64,000 nucleotides of DNA from Nocardia kruczakiae NBRC 101016 (lineage in GTDB: Bacteria; Actinomycetota; Actinomycetes; Mycobacteriales; Mycobacteriaceae). The stretch is from positions 1 to 64,000 of the forward strand of contig NZ_BDBL01000040.1 of NCBI RefSeq assembly GCF_001612965.1, written 5' to 3'. The position numbers and the translations under genes were made by a program. The notes under the pieces are model-generated. The model was not told the origin of the DNA, made no database searches, and was given only the letters and a program-made list of their open reading frames with translations. This document shows positions 19,130 through 27,346 of this stretch, one piece after another; position 1 is the stretch's first letter; each line of letters opens with the position of its first letter.

Positions 19130-19355
19130 GAACTGCTTCCTCGTGCATCATGGGTCCGCGGACCCGGTTGAGTGTCCTGCCGTGCTCAGCGCAGTGGAAT
19201 GAAGCTTAACCAAAATCCGGCAAATCTGAACCACCTTCTTTTCGGATTTTTCGGACACCCCGCCGGGCCGGTGGGGCGGTGTGCTGTGGACAGGATTCCT
19301 CGTACAGAGTAAAAAAGTGGAACACGTTTCAATTCTGTGCGCGACGGGAGACGCA

Positions 19356-19826
19356 ATGGACCACGCTGCCATGGGCGAGCTGGTGATGGCCGGATTTCAG
19401 AAGCTGGGGTTCATCCAGTTCGCGGGGGTGGAAGGGGTGGAATATCTGCCCGGCCGCAACGTGGTGAGCATGGCGCCGAAGCCGGAACACCTCAATCACA
19501 ACGGCGACGTGCATGCCGCCATTCTGTTCGGCCTGGCCGAAACGGCCGCGATGGGCGCCTCCATCTCCGGCATCGTCGACCTGATGGGCGAGACGTTCAT
19601 CGTCGCGCGCGACGGCCGGATCGAATATCTGGCGCGGGCCGAAGGTGAGGCGGGCCCGTTCCGCGCCACCTCGGAATTGACCGCGGCGGAATTGGAACAG
19701 GCCCGCGCCGATATCGCCGCGCAGCAGCCGGTGGAACTGGCGATGCCGGTCGACATCACCGACAGCACCGGTAAGTCGGTCGCCGCGGCCACGTTCACCG
19801 CGGTGATCCGGCCGCGGCGCAAATAA
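19356..19826 (+). CDS. Hotdog-fold thioesterase (PaaI/DUF4442 type)
   Basis: This 156-residue single hotdog protein has the signature HLNHNGDVHAAILFGLAETA (about residues 47-66), where the N-x-x-G-D-x-H-x-A pattern places the acyl-CoA binding helix. Strands such as FRATSELTAAELEQARADIA follow, and the end is AAATFTAVIRPRRK. These enzymes hydrolyse acyl- or aryl-CoA thioesters. I start at the ATG 19356 with CGGGAG upstream; the frame is open from 19281. It is alone on the plus strand, so the substrate cannot be deduced from context. Confidence 0.8.
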   Translation: MDHAAMGELVMAGFQKLGFIQFAGVEGVEYLPGRNVVSMAPKPEHLNHNGDVHAAILFGLAETAAMGASISGIVDLMGETFIVARDGRIEYLARAEGEAGPFRATSELTAAELEQARADIAAQQPVELAMPVDITDSTGKSVAAATFTAVIRPRRK

Positions 19827-19844
19827 GCGGGCGGCGAACGGGTT

Positions 19845-20846
19845 TCAGCGTTCGCTGTCCAACATGGCCATCTGCGGGGCGGCGTAGCGGTCACCGGCGA
19901 CCGCCTCGGCGGGCGCCGCCGCCTCGATCGCGGCGAGCTCCGACTCGGAGAGCCGAACCTCCAGTGCGGCAACGGCTTCGGCCCAGCGATCCACGCGGCG
20001 CGCGCCGATCAGCGGAACGATATCGGCGCCCCGGGTCAGCACCCAGGCGATCGCGAGTTGTGCCACGCTCACGCCGTGCCGGTCGCCGATCTCCGCCAGC
20101 GCCGCGACCAGCCGGAGATTGGCGGTGAGATTCTCACCCTGGAATCGCGGGCTGTGTGCGCGGAAATCGTCGGGGGCGAAGGTCTGGTCGGCGCGCAGGG
20201 AATCGCTCAGCAATCCGCGTGAGAGCACCCCGTAGGCGGTGATCCCGATGCCGAGTTCTCGTGCCGTCGGCAGGATTTCGCGTTCGATGCCCCGGGTGAT
20301 GAGCGCGTACTCGATCTGCAGATCGACGATCGGTGCCACCGCCGCCGCACGCCGCAGAGTCTGCGCGCCGACCTCGGACAGCCCGATGTGGCGCACATAG
20401 CCGGCCTGCACCATCTCCGCGATCGCGCCCACGGTGTCCTCGATCGGCACCGCCGGATCCAGCCGGGCGGGACGGTAGATATCGACGTAGTCGACTCCCA
20501 GCCGCTGCAGTGAATAGTGCAGGAAATTGCGCATCGCCTCCGGTCGCGTGTCGACGCCGCCGAAGCTGCCGTCCGGACCGCGCAGCGCACCGAATTTCAC
20601 GCTCAGCTGGTAGTCCTCGCGCGGGCGCTGGGCGAGGGCACGGTGGATCAGCATCTCGTTGTGGCCGGCGCCGTAGAAGTCGCCGGTGTCGACGAGGGTG
20701 GCGCCGGAGTCGAGGGCGGCGTGGATGGTGGCGATCGATTCGGTCTCGTCGGATGCTCCGTAGGCGCCCGACATCCCCATCGCGCCCAGACCGATGCGTC
20801 CGACCTTCGGACCCGTCTCACCCAATTGTGTCTGCTCGATAGTCAT
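19845..20846 (-). CDS. Aldo/keto reductase
   Basis: The protein (333 aa) is an NADPH-dependent aldo/keto reductase of the YajO/PdxI-like branch. The conserved residues are D in LVDTGDFYGAGHNEML (catalytic D and Y), K in LSVKFGAL, and H replaced by R-P in VDIYRPARLDP, where most relatives read YQPHR. The C-terminal cofactor segment is IVPLIGARRVDRWAEAV. The ATG at 20846 is preceded by AGGA. It is divergent from an XRE/MmyB-like regulator, an arrangement often seen for regulators that control a nearby oxidoreductase. Confidence 0.88.
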   Translation of the reverse strand: MTIEQTQLGETGPKVGRIGLGAMGMSGAYGASDETESIATIHAALDSGATLVDTGDFYGAGHNEMLIHRALAQRPREDYQLSVKFGALRGPDGSFGGVDTRPEAMRNFLHYSLQRLGVDYVDIYRPARLDPAVPIEDTVGAIAEMVQAGYVRHIGLSEVGAQTLRRAAAVAPIVDLQIEYALITRGIEREILPTARELGIGITAYGVLSRGLLSDSLRADQTFAPDDFRAHSPRFQGENLTANLRLVAALAEIGDRHGVSVAQLAIAWVLTRGADIVPLIGARRVDRWAEAVAALEVRLSESELAAIEAAAPAEAVAGDRYAAPQMAMLDSER

Positions 20847-20896
20847 GACCGAATCCTGCGCCTCGAACCGCCGCCTCGGCAGAGATCGTTTATCGG

Positions 20897-20911
20897 GGGA
20901 TCGGCGATCCC
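20897..20911. promoter_or_regulatory. Candidate operator between AKR and XRE genes
   Basis: GGGATCGGCGATCCC has perfect 6-bp arms around GGC, within the 100-base divergent gap and 36 bases before the regulator start. It is the only clear dyad there; binding by the XRE regulator is a guess. Confidence 0.4.
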
Positions 20912-20946
20912 TGGCTGTGGCCGTTCGCGCGGGGCACAGTGGAGTG

Positions 20947-21822
20947 ATGAATCGCGAGGAATTGGCCGATTTCCTGCGGCGGCGGCGCGAGCAACTCCAG
21001 CCCGCCGATGTGGGCCTGCTGCCGGGCACCCGCCGCCGGACTCCCGGCCTGCGTCGCGACGAGGTCGCCCTGCTCGCCGGGATGTCCACCGATTACTACA
21101 CCCGCCTCGAACAGTCGCGGGGCCCGCGGCCCTCCGTACAGGTTCTCGGCGCGCTCGCCCGCGCGCTGCGGCTCAGCGACGACGAGCGCGACCATCTCTA
21201 CCACCTGTGCGGGCATGCGGCGCCGCATCGCGGCGGCGGCGACCGGCACGTCGGACCCGGGCTGCTCTATCTCCTGGACAAGCTGGAGGACACGCCCGCC
21301 TGCGTGGTGTCGGATCTCGGCGAAATCCTCGCCCAGAACCGCATGCACATCAACATGATGGGTGACCACACCCGCTTCACCGGCATGGACCGCTACCTGC
21401 TGTGGCGCTGGTTCACCGATACGACCGGCCGGGAGACCTTTCCCGACGCCGACTGGGACCGGCTGACCCGCCGGCATGTCGCCGATCTGCGCGCGACCGC
21501 GGCCCGGCGGGCGGGCGACGCCGACGTCACCGAACTGGTGACGAAGCTGCGGGCGGTCAGTCCCGAATTCGAACGGCTGTGGTCGGCGCACGAGGTCGCG
21601 GTCCGGATCAGCGACGCCAAGCGGATCCGGCACCCGCAGGTCGGGCTGCTCGACCTGGTCTGCGAAACGCTGGTCACGCCGAATGCGGCCCAGCATCTGC
21701 TGGTCTACTATCCGCGTCCCGGAACCGACGCCAAGGAGCGGCTGGAACTGTTGCGCGTCATCGGAACCCAGTCCATGACCGACGACACCGATTCGGGCAG
21801 TACGGTTTTCGACCGGAGCTGA
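20947..21822 (+). CDS. XRE-family regulator with MmyB-like ligand domain
   Basis: This 291-residue protein opens with a helix-turn-helix (ELADFLRRRREQLQPADVGL, then TPGLRRDEVALLAGMSTDYY and TRLEQSRGPRPS), the highly conserved start of the actinobacterial MmyB-like/MLTR group. The C-terminal 180 residues form the PAS-like MLTR ligand domain (TPACVVSDLGEILAQN; FERLWSAHEVAVR; LDLVCETLVTP). Family members bind fatty acids or similar ligands and repress adjacent reductase genes. It is divergent from the AKR and ends directly against the pirin stop codon on the other strand (21822/21823). Confidence 0.9.
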   Translation: MNREELADFLRRRREQLQPADVGLLPGTRRRTPGLRRDEVALLAGMSTDYYTRLEQSRGPRPSVQVLGALARALRLSDDERDHLYHLCGHAAPHRGGGDRHVGPGLLYLLDKLEDTPACVVSDLGEILAQNRMHINMMGDHTRFTGMDRYLLWRWFTDTTGRETFPDADWDRLTRRHVADLRATAARRAGDADVTELVTKLRAVSPEFERLWSAHEVAVRISDAKRIRHPQVGLLDLVCETLVTPNAAQHLLVYYPRPGTDAKERLELLRVIGTQSMTDDTDSGSTVFDRS

Positions 21823-22806
21823 TCAGCGGGGCGGGAACGTGCGGCGGGTGCGCGGGCGCAGCCGCAGATTGGGCAGCGGCGGCGCCGGAATGCGTTGCTG
21901 CGGAGTATGTCCCGCGACATCGCCGAAGCGCTCGGTCTCGTGCTTCTCCCACGCGGTGCGGGCGGCGTCGATCTCGTCGTGACTGCGGCCGACGAAATTC
22001 CACCACATCACCAGATCCTCGCCGAAGGGCTCGCCGCCGATCAGCACCACCCGCGCGCCGGATTCGCTGCGCAATCGCAGTTCGGCGCGGTCGCTGCCCA
22101 GATACAGCAGCGGACCGGGTTCGGCGACGACGTCGTCGATGCGCACCTCGCCCGACATCACCAGCATCGCGTGTTCGAATTCCGGTGCCAGCGGCAGACG
22201 CGCGTCCGCACCCGGGCCGACGGTGATGTCCGCGCCGACGATCGGGGAGTAGGTGATCGCCGGCGAGCGCACCTCCCCGAGCGAGCCGATGAGCACGGTC
22301 GCGCGCAGTCCCGGCCGGGCCAGCACCGGCAGCTCGCGATGCTGCTCGAAATGCGGTGCGATATCGCGGTGCGCATCCGGCAGGGCGATCCAGAACTGCA
22401 GTCCCTGCCCGGCGGGCGCACCGGGCACCGTGTACTCCGAATGCGCGATGCCGCGCCCGGAGGTCATCAGATTCAGCTGACCGGGCTCGATCTCCACATC
22501 GGATCCGACGCTGTCGCGATGACGGATCCGGCCGTCGAAGGGCCAGGTCACCGTCTGCAATCCGATATGCGGATGGGGATCGATATCCGGCGGCAGCCGA
22601 TGCGAGGTCTCGGTCGAACCGAAGTGGTCGAGGAAACACCAGGCGCCGACCGTCGGCAGATCACGCTGAGGCAGTACCCGCATCACCGTGACGCCGCGCA
22701 CGCCGCCCAGTGGCACCTCCCGCGCCGGATGGAAATCCGCCCGCGGACCGGGCGCCGGCGACGATTCGCACAGCGCCTCGGCGGGATTCGCCTCGAGATC
22801 GCTCAT
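21823..22806 (-). CDS. Pirin-family protein
   Basis: This 327-residue bicupin has the pirin hallmarks FLDHFGSTE, DIDPHPHIGLQTVTW with the metal-ligand histidines, SVGSDVEIEPGQLNLMTSGR with the second ligand site (IAHSEY), and a C-terminal VVLIGGEPFGEDLVMWWNF. Pirins bind iron and are quercetinases or redox-sensing coregulators. I chose the ATG 22806 with GGAGGTG upstream. It precedes no obvious partner, but the GNAT and AhpD-like genes upstream (42 bases away) share its direction, so a three-gene transcript is possible. Confidence 0.9.
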   Translation of the reverse strand: MSDLEANPAEALCESSPAPGPRADFHPAREVPLGGVRGVTVMRVLPQRDLPTVGAWCFLDHFGSTETSHRLPPDIDPHPHIGLQTVTWPFDGRIRHRDSVGSDVEIEPGQLNLMTSGRGIAHSEYTVPGAPAGQGLQFWIALPDAHRDIAPHFEQHRELPVLARPGLRATVLIGSLGEVRSPAITYSPIVGADITVGPGADARLPLAPEFEHAMLVMSGEVRIDDVVAEPGPLLYLGSDRAELRLRSESGARVVLIGGEPFGEDLVMWWNFVGRSHDEIDAARTAWEKHETERFGDVAGHTPQQRIPAPPLPNLRLRPRTRRTFPPR

Positions 22807-22848
22807 CGGCCACCTCCGGTCCGGGGTCACCGCTGATGCCGGGCGCGG

Positions 22849-23160
22849 TTACCGCTGAATGCCTTTGCCCACTACGTGAGCATCGTAGTCCGGGTGCTTG
22901 TCGAGCCAGCTCTTGATGAACGAACAGCGGGGCACGATCGCGCGGCCGCGGTCGATCGCGTCCGTGATCGCATGCTGTGCCAGCGTGCCGGCCAGGCCCT
23001 TTCCGCTGAACTCCGAATCCACCTCGGTGTGGATGAAGGTGGTGTCCTCGCCGTTGTCGCGATATTCGGCGAATCCGGCGAGTTTGTCGCCGTACCACAC
23101 CTCGTAGCGGTGCTGCGCGTCGTTGCGGACGACTGCTGCGGTCGCGGCCTGATCGATCAT
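22849..23160 (-). CDS. Small GNAT-like N-acetyltransferase (YidJ/NATD1 type)
   Basis: This 103-residue protein belongs to the short GCN5-related acetyltransferase group (COG2388). It has YEVWYGDKLAGFAEYRDNGE, then TFIHTEVDSEFSGKGLAGTL with the acetyl-CoA loop, and ends with CSFIKSWLDKHPDY. It starts four bases after the AhpD-like gene, so the two are co-transcribed. Such small GNATs are thought to handle small amines or act as spontaneous-acyl scavengers; the substrate is unknown. Confidence 0.85.
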   Translation of the reverse strand: MIDQAATAAVVRNDAQHRYEVWYGDKLAGFAEYRDNGEDTTFIHTEVDSEFSGKGLAGTLAQHAITDAIDRGRAIVPRCSFIKSWLDKHPDYDAHVVGKGIQR

Positions 23161-23164
23161 CGGG

Positions 23165-23641
23165 TTACTCCTTCCGTTCCCGCACCGGATGCCTGCTCAT
23201 GATCGACACGCGATTGAACGCGCCGATGGTCGTCGCGACCCAGACGATCACCGAAACCTGTTCGTCCGACAGCTGTTTCCGCGCATGGGCGTACACACGT
23301 TGCAGGGTGTCCTCATCGGGCAACGTGGTGGTCGTCTCGGCGAGTGCGAGTGCGGCGCATTCGGACGGGGTGAACAACTCGGTACGCCGCCAGGCCGGCA
23401 ACACGTCGAGCTGCTGTCGGGTCACGCCGGCCTTCAGTGCGGCCTGGGAGTGCAGGTCCAGGCAGTACGCGCAGCCGTTGATCTGCGAGACGCGCACATT
23501 GACCAGCTCGACCAGGGAACGGTCGAGACCGGCGGCCGCGGCCGCGTTGCGGACGGCCAGTGCGACGCTGTTGAGCGCACGGAAGGGCTCGGGACTCTGT
23601 TTGTCGATCCAGATGCGGGCATCGGCGGCGGGGGTTTGCAT
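23165..23641 (-). CDS. Carboxymuconolactone decarboxylase / AhpD-like peroxidase
   Basis: This 158-residue helical protein carries the redox pair C57 and C60 in CAYCLDLH with H64, the core of the alkylhydroperoxidase AhpD family. It also has typical surrounding sequence (LVNVRVSQINGCAYCLDLHS; LSDEQVSVIVWVATTIGAFN). Such proteins reduce peroxides using a CxxC disulfide relay. It is probably co-transcribed with the GNAT gene four bases downstream. The 64 bases to the preceding MerR gene leave room for its own promoter. Confidence 0.88.
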   Translation of the reverse strand: MQTPAADARIWIDKQSPEPFRALNSVALAVRNAAAAAGLDRSLVELVNVRVSQINGCAYCLDLHSQAALKAGVTRQQLDVLPAWRRTELFTPSECAALALAETTTTLPDEDTLQRVYAHARKQLSDEQVSVIVWVATTIGAFNRVSIMSRHPVRERKE

Positions 23642-23705
23642 AGCGCAGGCATCCTAACCGTGCGCTGCGTCACCATGCGCGGGATGTATGCGACGTCACG
23701 CGGGT

Positions 23706-24131
23706 TCAGATTTGTTGCATGTCAGCCACTCTGCCCTCGTAGAGACCGATCTTGCGGTCGAGCACGGCGAGTGTGTTGTGCAGGTCCTCGATCTGGGCGA
23801 GCACGCCCTCGCGGGTTTTCCGGAACATCTCCAGCCGCTCGGGTGTGGTCTCGTCACCGGCCCGCACCAATTCGGCGTAGTGGACCATATCGGCGACCGA
23901 CATTCCGGTGGTGCGCAGACAGCCGATCAGATGCAGCCAGCTCAGATCGCGATCGCTGAACCGGCGCTTACCGCTGGAATCGCGGCCGATGTAGTCCATC
24001 AGCCCGATTCGCTCGTACCAGCGCAGTGTGTCGCGGGTGAGGCCGGACTTCTCCGCGGCATCGCCGATCGAATACTTGGGGCGCTCGTAGTCCTCGGTGT
24101 GCTCGAGGGGATTCGCCGTGGTTGCCGTCAT
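23706..24131 (-). CDS. MerR-family regulator
   Basis: This 141-residue regulator has the MerR helix-turn-helix YSIGDAAEKSGLTRDTLRWY, wing GRDSSGKRRFSDRDLSWLHL, and a dimerisation coiled coil (about residues 85-125). It has no cysteines suited to metal or redox sensing, so it probably belongs to the aldehyde/electrophile-responsive or drug-responsive branch. A textbook self-regulated MerR promoter lies upstream (24181-24211). The AhpD-like and GNAT genes follow on the same strand and may belong to its regulon. Confidence 0.88.
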   Translation of the reverse strand: MTATTANPLEHTEDYERPKYSIGDAAEKSGLTRDTLRWYERIGLMDYIGRDSSGKRRFSDRDLSWLHLIGCLRTTGMSVADMVHYAELVRAGDETTPERLEMFRKTREGVLAQIEDLHNTLAVLDRKIGLYEGRVADMQQI

Positions 24132-24180
24132 CGCCGCTCGCCTTCCTGACCCGCTTCCCGACCCGCGGGCCTGCGCTTCG

Positions 24181-24211
24181 ACAGTACCGACCTGGAGTGC
24201 ACTCCATGCAA
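24181..24211 (-). promoter_or_regulatory. MerR-type promoter and operator
   Basis: On the minus strand, -35 TTGCAT (24211-24206) and -10 TACTGT (24186-24181) are 19 bp apart. The spacer contains the perfect 14-bp palindrome TGGAGTGCACTCCA (24193-24206). The stretched spacer plus this dyad is the standard MerR arrangement. Transcription would start about 43 bases before the MerR ATG. Confidence 0.8.
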
Positions 24212-24248
24212 GCCCGAGCGTATCGCCCGGGCTCGGCCCGGCCGCGGC

Positions 24249-24617
24249 TCAGCCCCGCTGCGGCAGTTCCTGCACGGCCCACTTGTTGCCGTCCGGATCG
24301 GCGAAATAGGTGAACAGGCCCCAGCCCTCGTCCTTGACCGGCGTGGCCTCCACGCCCGCGGCCACCAGCTGTCGATAGGCCTCCTCGGCGCTGGCCACCA
24401 CCATCTGCATACCGACCACGCTGCCCGGCGCGGCGTCGGTGATGCCCCGGCCGATGCAGATCGAACAGCCCGAACCCGGCGGAGTCAGCTGCACGAACCG
24501 GATGTCCTCGGTCGGGCTCGCGTCGTGGTCGGCGTTGAATCCGATGCTCGTGTAGAAGGCTTTCGCCCGGTCGACGTCGCTGACCGGGATGGCGACGAGT
24601 TCGATTTTCCAATCCAT
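24249..24617 (-). CDS. VOC-family (glyoxalase-like) protein
   Basis: This 122-residue protein has the VOC start ELVAIPVSDVDRAKAFYTSI and the end LFTYFADPDGNKWAVQELPQ, a pattern frequent in antibiotic-resistance or glyoxalase-like members. The expected final glutamate is retained in VQELP. It stands alone upstream of the MerR promoter on the same strand, so read-through into merR is possible. The substrate is unknown. Confidence 0.85.
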   Translation of the reverse strand: MDWKIELVAIPVSDVDRAKAFYTSIGFNADHDASPTEDIRFVQLTPPGSGCSICIGRGITDAAPGSVVGMQMVVASAEEAYRQLVAAGVEATPVKDEGWGLFTYFADPDGNKWAVQELPQRG

Positions 24618-24701
24618 GTGAGGAGCATCTCATCGACCACCGACAAGCTGGGTTGCCGGACAATTCGGGCGCATCTGCCGCCGACCACCTACCCTGAGTA
24701 C

Positions 24702-24902
24702 ATGGCCAAGGAAATCGATCGGGTCCGGGCGCGGTCGGCGCTGGAGACGGTCAAGGAAAGCCCGTTCATCGCTCTCGTCGCGGCGGTCCCGGTGATCGTC
24801 GTCCTGGGCGTCGTGTGGGCGCTGACGAACTGGTTCGTCGCGTTGCTGGTGCTCGTGCTGCTCGGCGCGGTCGTCGTCGTGCGCGGCAAATTCCTACGCT
24901 GA
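24702..24902 (+). CDS. Small two-helix membrane protein
   Basis: This 66-residue protein begins with a charged amphipathic segment (MAKEIDRVRARSALETVKES) and continues with two hydrophobic helices (FIALVAAVPVIVVLGVVWAL and WFVALLVLVLLGAVVVV), ending RGKFLR. It is probably a hairpin in the cytoplasmic membrane. No family is recognised. It is convergent with the histidine phosphatase gene, 18 bases from its stop. Confidence 0.7.
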   Translation: MAKEIDRVRARSALETVKESPFIALVAAVPVIVVLGVVWALTNWFVALLVLVLLGAVVVVRGKFLR

Positions 24903-24920
24903 CAAGCCTTCTCGCGAACG

Positions 24921-25412
24921 TCAGCGCGGCACGTGGAACCGGACCAATTCACCGGTGCCGGGGTCCGCGCGCGACCACGGTCGGTCGAATTCCAGCACCG
25001 CCAGTGCGGAGGTCGGGAATTTGCGGCTGAGCTCTTCGGCCGGCGGCGACGCGCGATTGGCCGCCAGCTCCCACGCCGTCCACGGCATCCCCGGGGAGTG
25101 GCCGATCAGCAGCAGCGTCTCTATCGCGTCGTCGGTCAGCTGGATCAATTCGATCAGGGTGTGCGGCGTGGCCTCGTAGATCGAATGCTCGTAGACGACC
25201 GGCGCGTCGACTCCGGTCGCGGCCAACGTTTCGCGGGTCCGGACCGCGTCGGAACAGGACACCGCGTCGATCGCCGGCTGGGTCTCGCGCAGCCAGGTTC
25301 CGGCCAGCGCCGCCTCCCGCCGTCCCCGCGGCGCCAGCGGCCGGTCGTGGTCGCCGACACCCGGCGGATATGCGGATTTACCGTGTCGCATCAGGATCAG
25401 CGTCCGCGCCAT
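24921..25412 (-). CDS. Histidine phosphatase (SixA-like)
   Basis: This 163-residue protein has the phosphoglycerate-mutase-fold catalytic start LILMRHGKSAYP with RHG, the second arginine region (CSDAVRTRETLAATG), a glutamate in YEHSIYEATPHTL, and the late histidine in LLIGHSPGMPW. SixA enzymes remove phosphate from phosphohistidine proteins or small molecules. The ATG at 25412 gives a standard N-terminus (MARTLILMRHG). The substrate is unknown. Confidence 0.88.
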   Translation of the reverse strand: MARTLILMRHGKSAYPPGVGDHDRPLAPRGRREAALAGTWLRETQPAIDAVSCSDAVRTRETLAATGVDAPVVYEHSIYEATPHTLIELIQLTDDAIETLLLIGHSPGMPWTAWELAANRASPPAEELSRKFPTSALAVLEFDRPWSRADPGTGELVRFHVPR

Positions 25413-25600
25413 GAGCAATACCGTAGCGCCGTAGAAAGTAAACGGTGTTATCTAAATCGCTACCTGATGAGAGATGTAACTCACTCTCGAGGCACACTGA
25501 AGGTAGTGTCACAGCGGGGGCCGACCGGCAACCGGTGCGATGCACGCCCTGTCCAAACCCGGGTGGGGACGTCCCATGATGTTTCGAGGATCTGCGAGAT

Positions 25601-27268
25601 ATGGCCTACGTGATCACGCAGCGTTGTTGCAACGACGCCAGCTGCGTTCCCGAGTGCCCGGTCGATTGCATTCGTCCCACTCCGGAGCAACCCGAGTTCG
25701 CGACGACCGAGCAGCTGTACATCGACCCCGACACCTGTATCGATTGTGGTGCGTGTGTGGATGCCTGCCCGGTGGAGGCCATCTTCTCCGAGGACGATCT
25801 GACCGCGTCGCTGGCTCGTTTCCGCGATATCAACGCCGCCTACTTCCAGCGGCACCCGCTGGAGTCGAATTTCGATCCGCTGGTGACTCCGGCGCGCCCG
25901 CCCAAGGAGCTGGGCACGCTGCGGGTGGCGATTGTGGGCGCCGGTCCGGCGGCCTGCTACGCCGCCGACGAGTTGCTGCGCCGCGCCGATGTCGAGGTGG
26001 AGATGTTCGACCGGCTGCCCACCCCGTGGGGTCTGGTGCGCGCCGGTGTGGCTCCGGACCATCCGGGCACCAAGTCGGTGTCGGCCATGTTCGAGAGCGC
26101 CTTCCGTCGTGACACCCTGCAGTACCGGCTGAACGTCGAGGTGGGTAAACACATCTCGCACGAGGAACTGCAGGCACACCACCACGCGGTGATCTACGCC
26201 GTCGGCGCCTCGACCGACCGCCGTCTCGACGTCCCTGGTGAGGATCTGCCCGGCAGCCACTCGGCGACGGAGTTCGTGGCCTGGTACAACGGCCACCCCG
26301 ATTACGCCGAGCGCAGCTTCGACCTCTCGGGTGAGCGGGTGGTGATCGTGGGTAACGGCAACGTCGCCCTCGACGTCGCCCGCGTGCTGACCCTGTCGCC
26401 CGACGAGCTGGCCAAGACCGATATCGCCGACCACGCCCTGGACGCGCTGCGTGACAGCAATGTGCGCGAGGTGGTGGTGCTGGGCCGGCGTGGCCCGCTG
26501 CAAGCCGCCTACACCTCGGCGGAATTTTTGGCGCTGGGGCATCTGAAGGGGGTCGATGTGATCATCGACCCCGCCGAGCTGGAATTGGATCCGGCCAGCC
26601 AAGCGCTGCTGGACGACCCGGATATCGAGCCGTCGCTGCGGTTGAAGTACGAACTGGCCCAGGAATACGCGGCCAAGGCCCCGAACCCGGACAACAAGCG
26701 CATCGTGTTCCGCTACCTGGCCTCGCCGACCGAGATCCGCGGTGACGGTCACGTCGCCGAACTCGAGTTCGTGCACAACGAACTGGTCTCCGAGGACGGG
26801 CGCGTGGTGGCGCGGGCCTCGGATCGGCGCGAGACGCTGCCGGCGTCGATGGTGTTGCGCTCGATCGGCTACCGCGGTGTGCCGATCGCGGATCTGCCGT
26901 TCGACGAGCGTGCCGGGATCGTGCCCAACGAGCACGGCCGCGTCGTCGCCGACGGCGCCCACGTGACCGGTGTGTATGTGTCGGGCTGGATCAAGCGTGG
27001 TCCGCGCGGCGTGATCGGTTCCAACCGCGTCGATGCCACCGAAACCGTGGAACAGCTGCTCGAGGACTTCACCTCCGGCAAACTCGCTGCCCCGCAAGGA
27101 GATCGGGCCTCGCTCGAAGCCCTGCTCGCCCAGCGTCAGCCCGACGCCGTCGGCCGCGACGGCTGGAAGGCAATCGACGCGGCCGAGAAGAGCGCCGGCA
27201 AAACCGGCGGCCGGCCGCGGGTCAAATTCACCACCATCGAGGATCTACTCAAAGCCGCCCGCGGCTGA
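25601..27268 (+). CDS. fprB: Ferredoxin/ferredoxin-NADP reductase fusion
   Basis: This 555-residue protein matches mycobacterial FprB. The N-terminal ferredoxin has cysteines C9, C15, C19 and C23 and C46, C49, C52 and C56 (CCNDASCVPECPVDC; CIDCGACVDACP), consistent with a 7Fe or 8Fe type. It is followed by an adrenodoxin-reductase-like part: FAD motif VAIVGAGPAACYAADELLRR (about residue 108), PWGLVRAGVAPDHPGTK, NADPH motif VVIVGNGNVALDVARVL, and the C-terminal GVYVSGWIKRGPRGVIGSNR. It moves electrons between NADPH and ferredoxins or P450s. It ends at a strong terminator and stands as a single gene. Confidence 0.93.
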   Translation: MAYVITQRCCNDASCVPECPVDCIRPTPEQPEFATTEQLYIDPDTCIDCGACVDACPVEAIFSEDDLTASLARFRDINAAYFQRHPLESNFDPLVTPARPPKELGTLRVAIVGAGPAACYAADELLRRADVEVEMFDRLPTPWGLVRAGVAPDHPGTKSVSAMFESAFRRDTLQYRLNVEVGKHISHEELQAHHHAVIYAVGASTDRRLDVPGEDLPGSHSATEFVAWYNGHPDYAERSFDLSGERVVIVGNGNVALDVARVLTLSPDELAKTDIADHALDALRDSNVREVVVLGRRGPLQAAYTSAEFLALGHLKGVDVIIDPAELELDPASQALLDDPDIEPSLRLKYELAQEYAAKAPNPDNKRIVFRYLASPTEIRGDGHVAELEFVHNELVSEDGRVVARASDRRETLPASMVLRSIGYRGVPIADLPFDERAGIVPNEHGRVVADGAHVTGVYVSGWIKRGPRGVIGSNRVDATETVEQLLEDFTSGKLAAPQGDRASLEALLAQRQPDAVGRDGWKAIDAAEKSAGKTGGRPRVKFTTIEDLLKAARG

Positions 27269-27277
27269 ACGCCGCCT

Positions 27278-27309
27278 CTTCCGGACCCTCCCGTATGAGG
27301 GTCCGGAAG
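27278..27309 (+). terminator. Strong hairpin terminator after fprB
   Basis: Perfect 13-bp arms (27278-27290 and 27297-27309) with a six-base loop CCGTAT begin 9 bases after the fprB stop. It can also serve the convergent thioesterase gene. Confidence 0.85.
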
Positions 27310-27346
27310 TCGGCGGGGGCCTTCGCGAACTCTCCGCTATCCGCAC

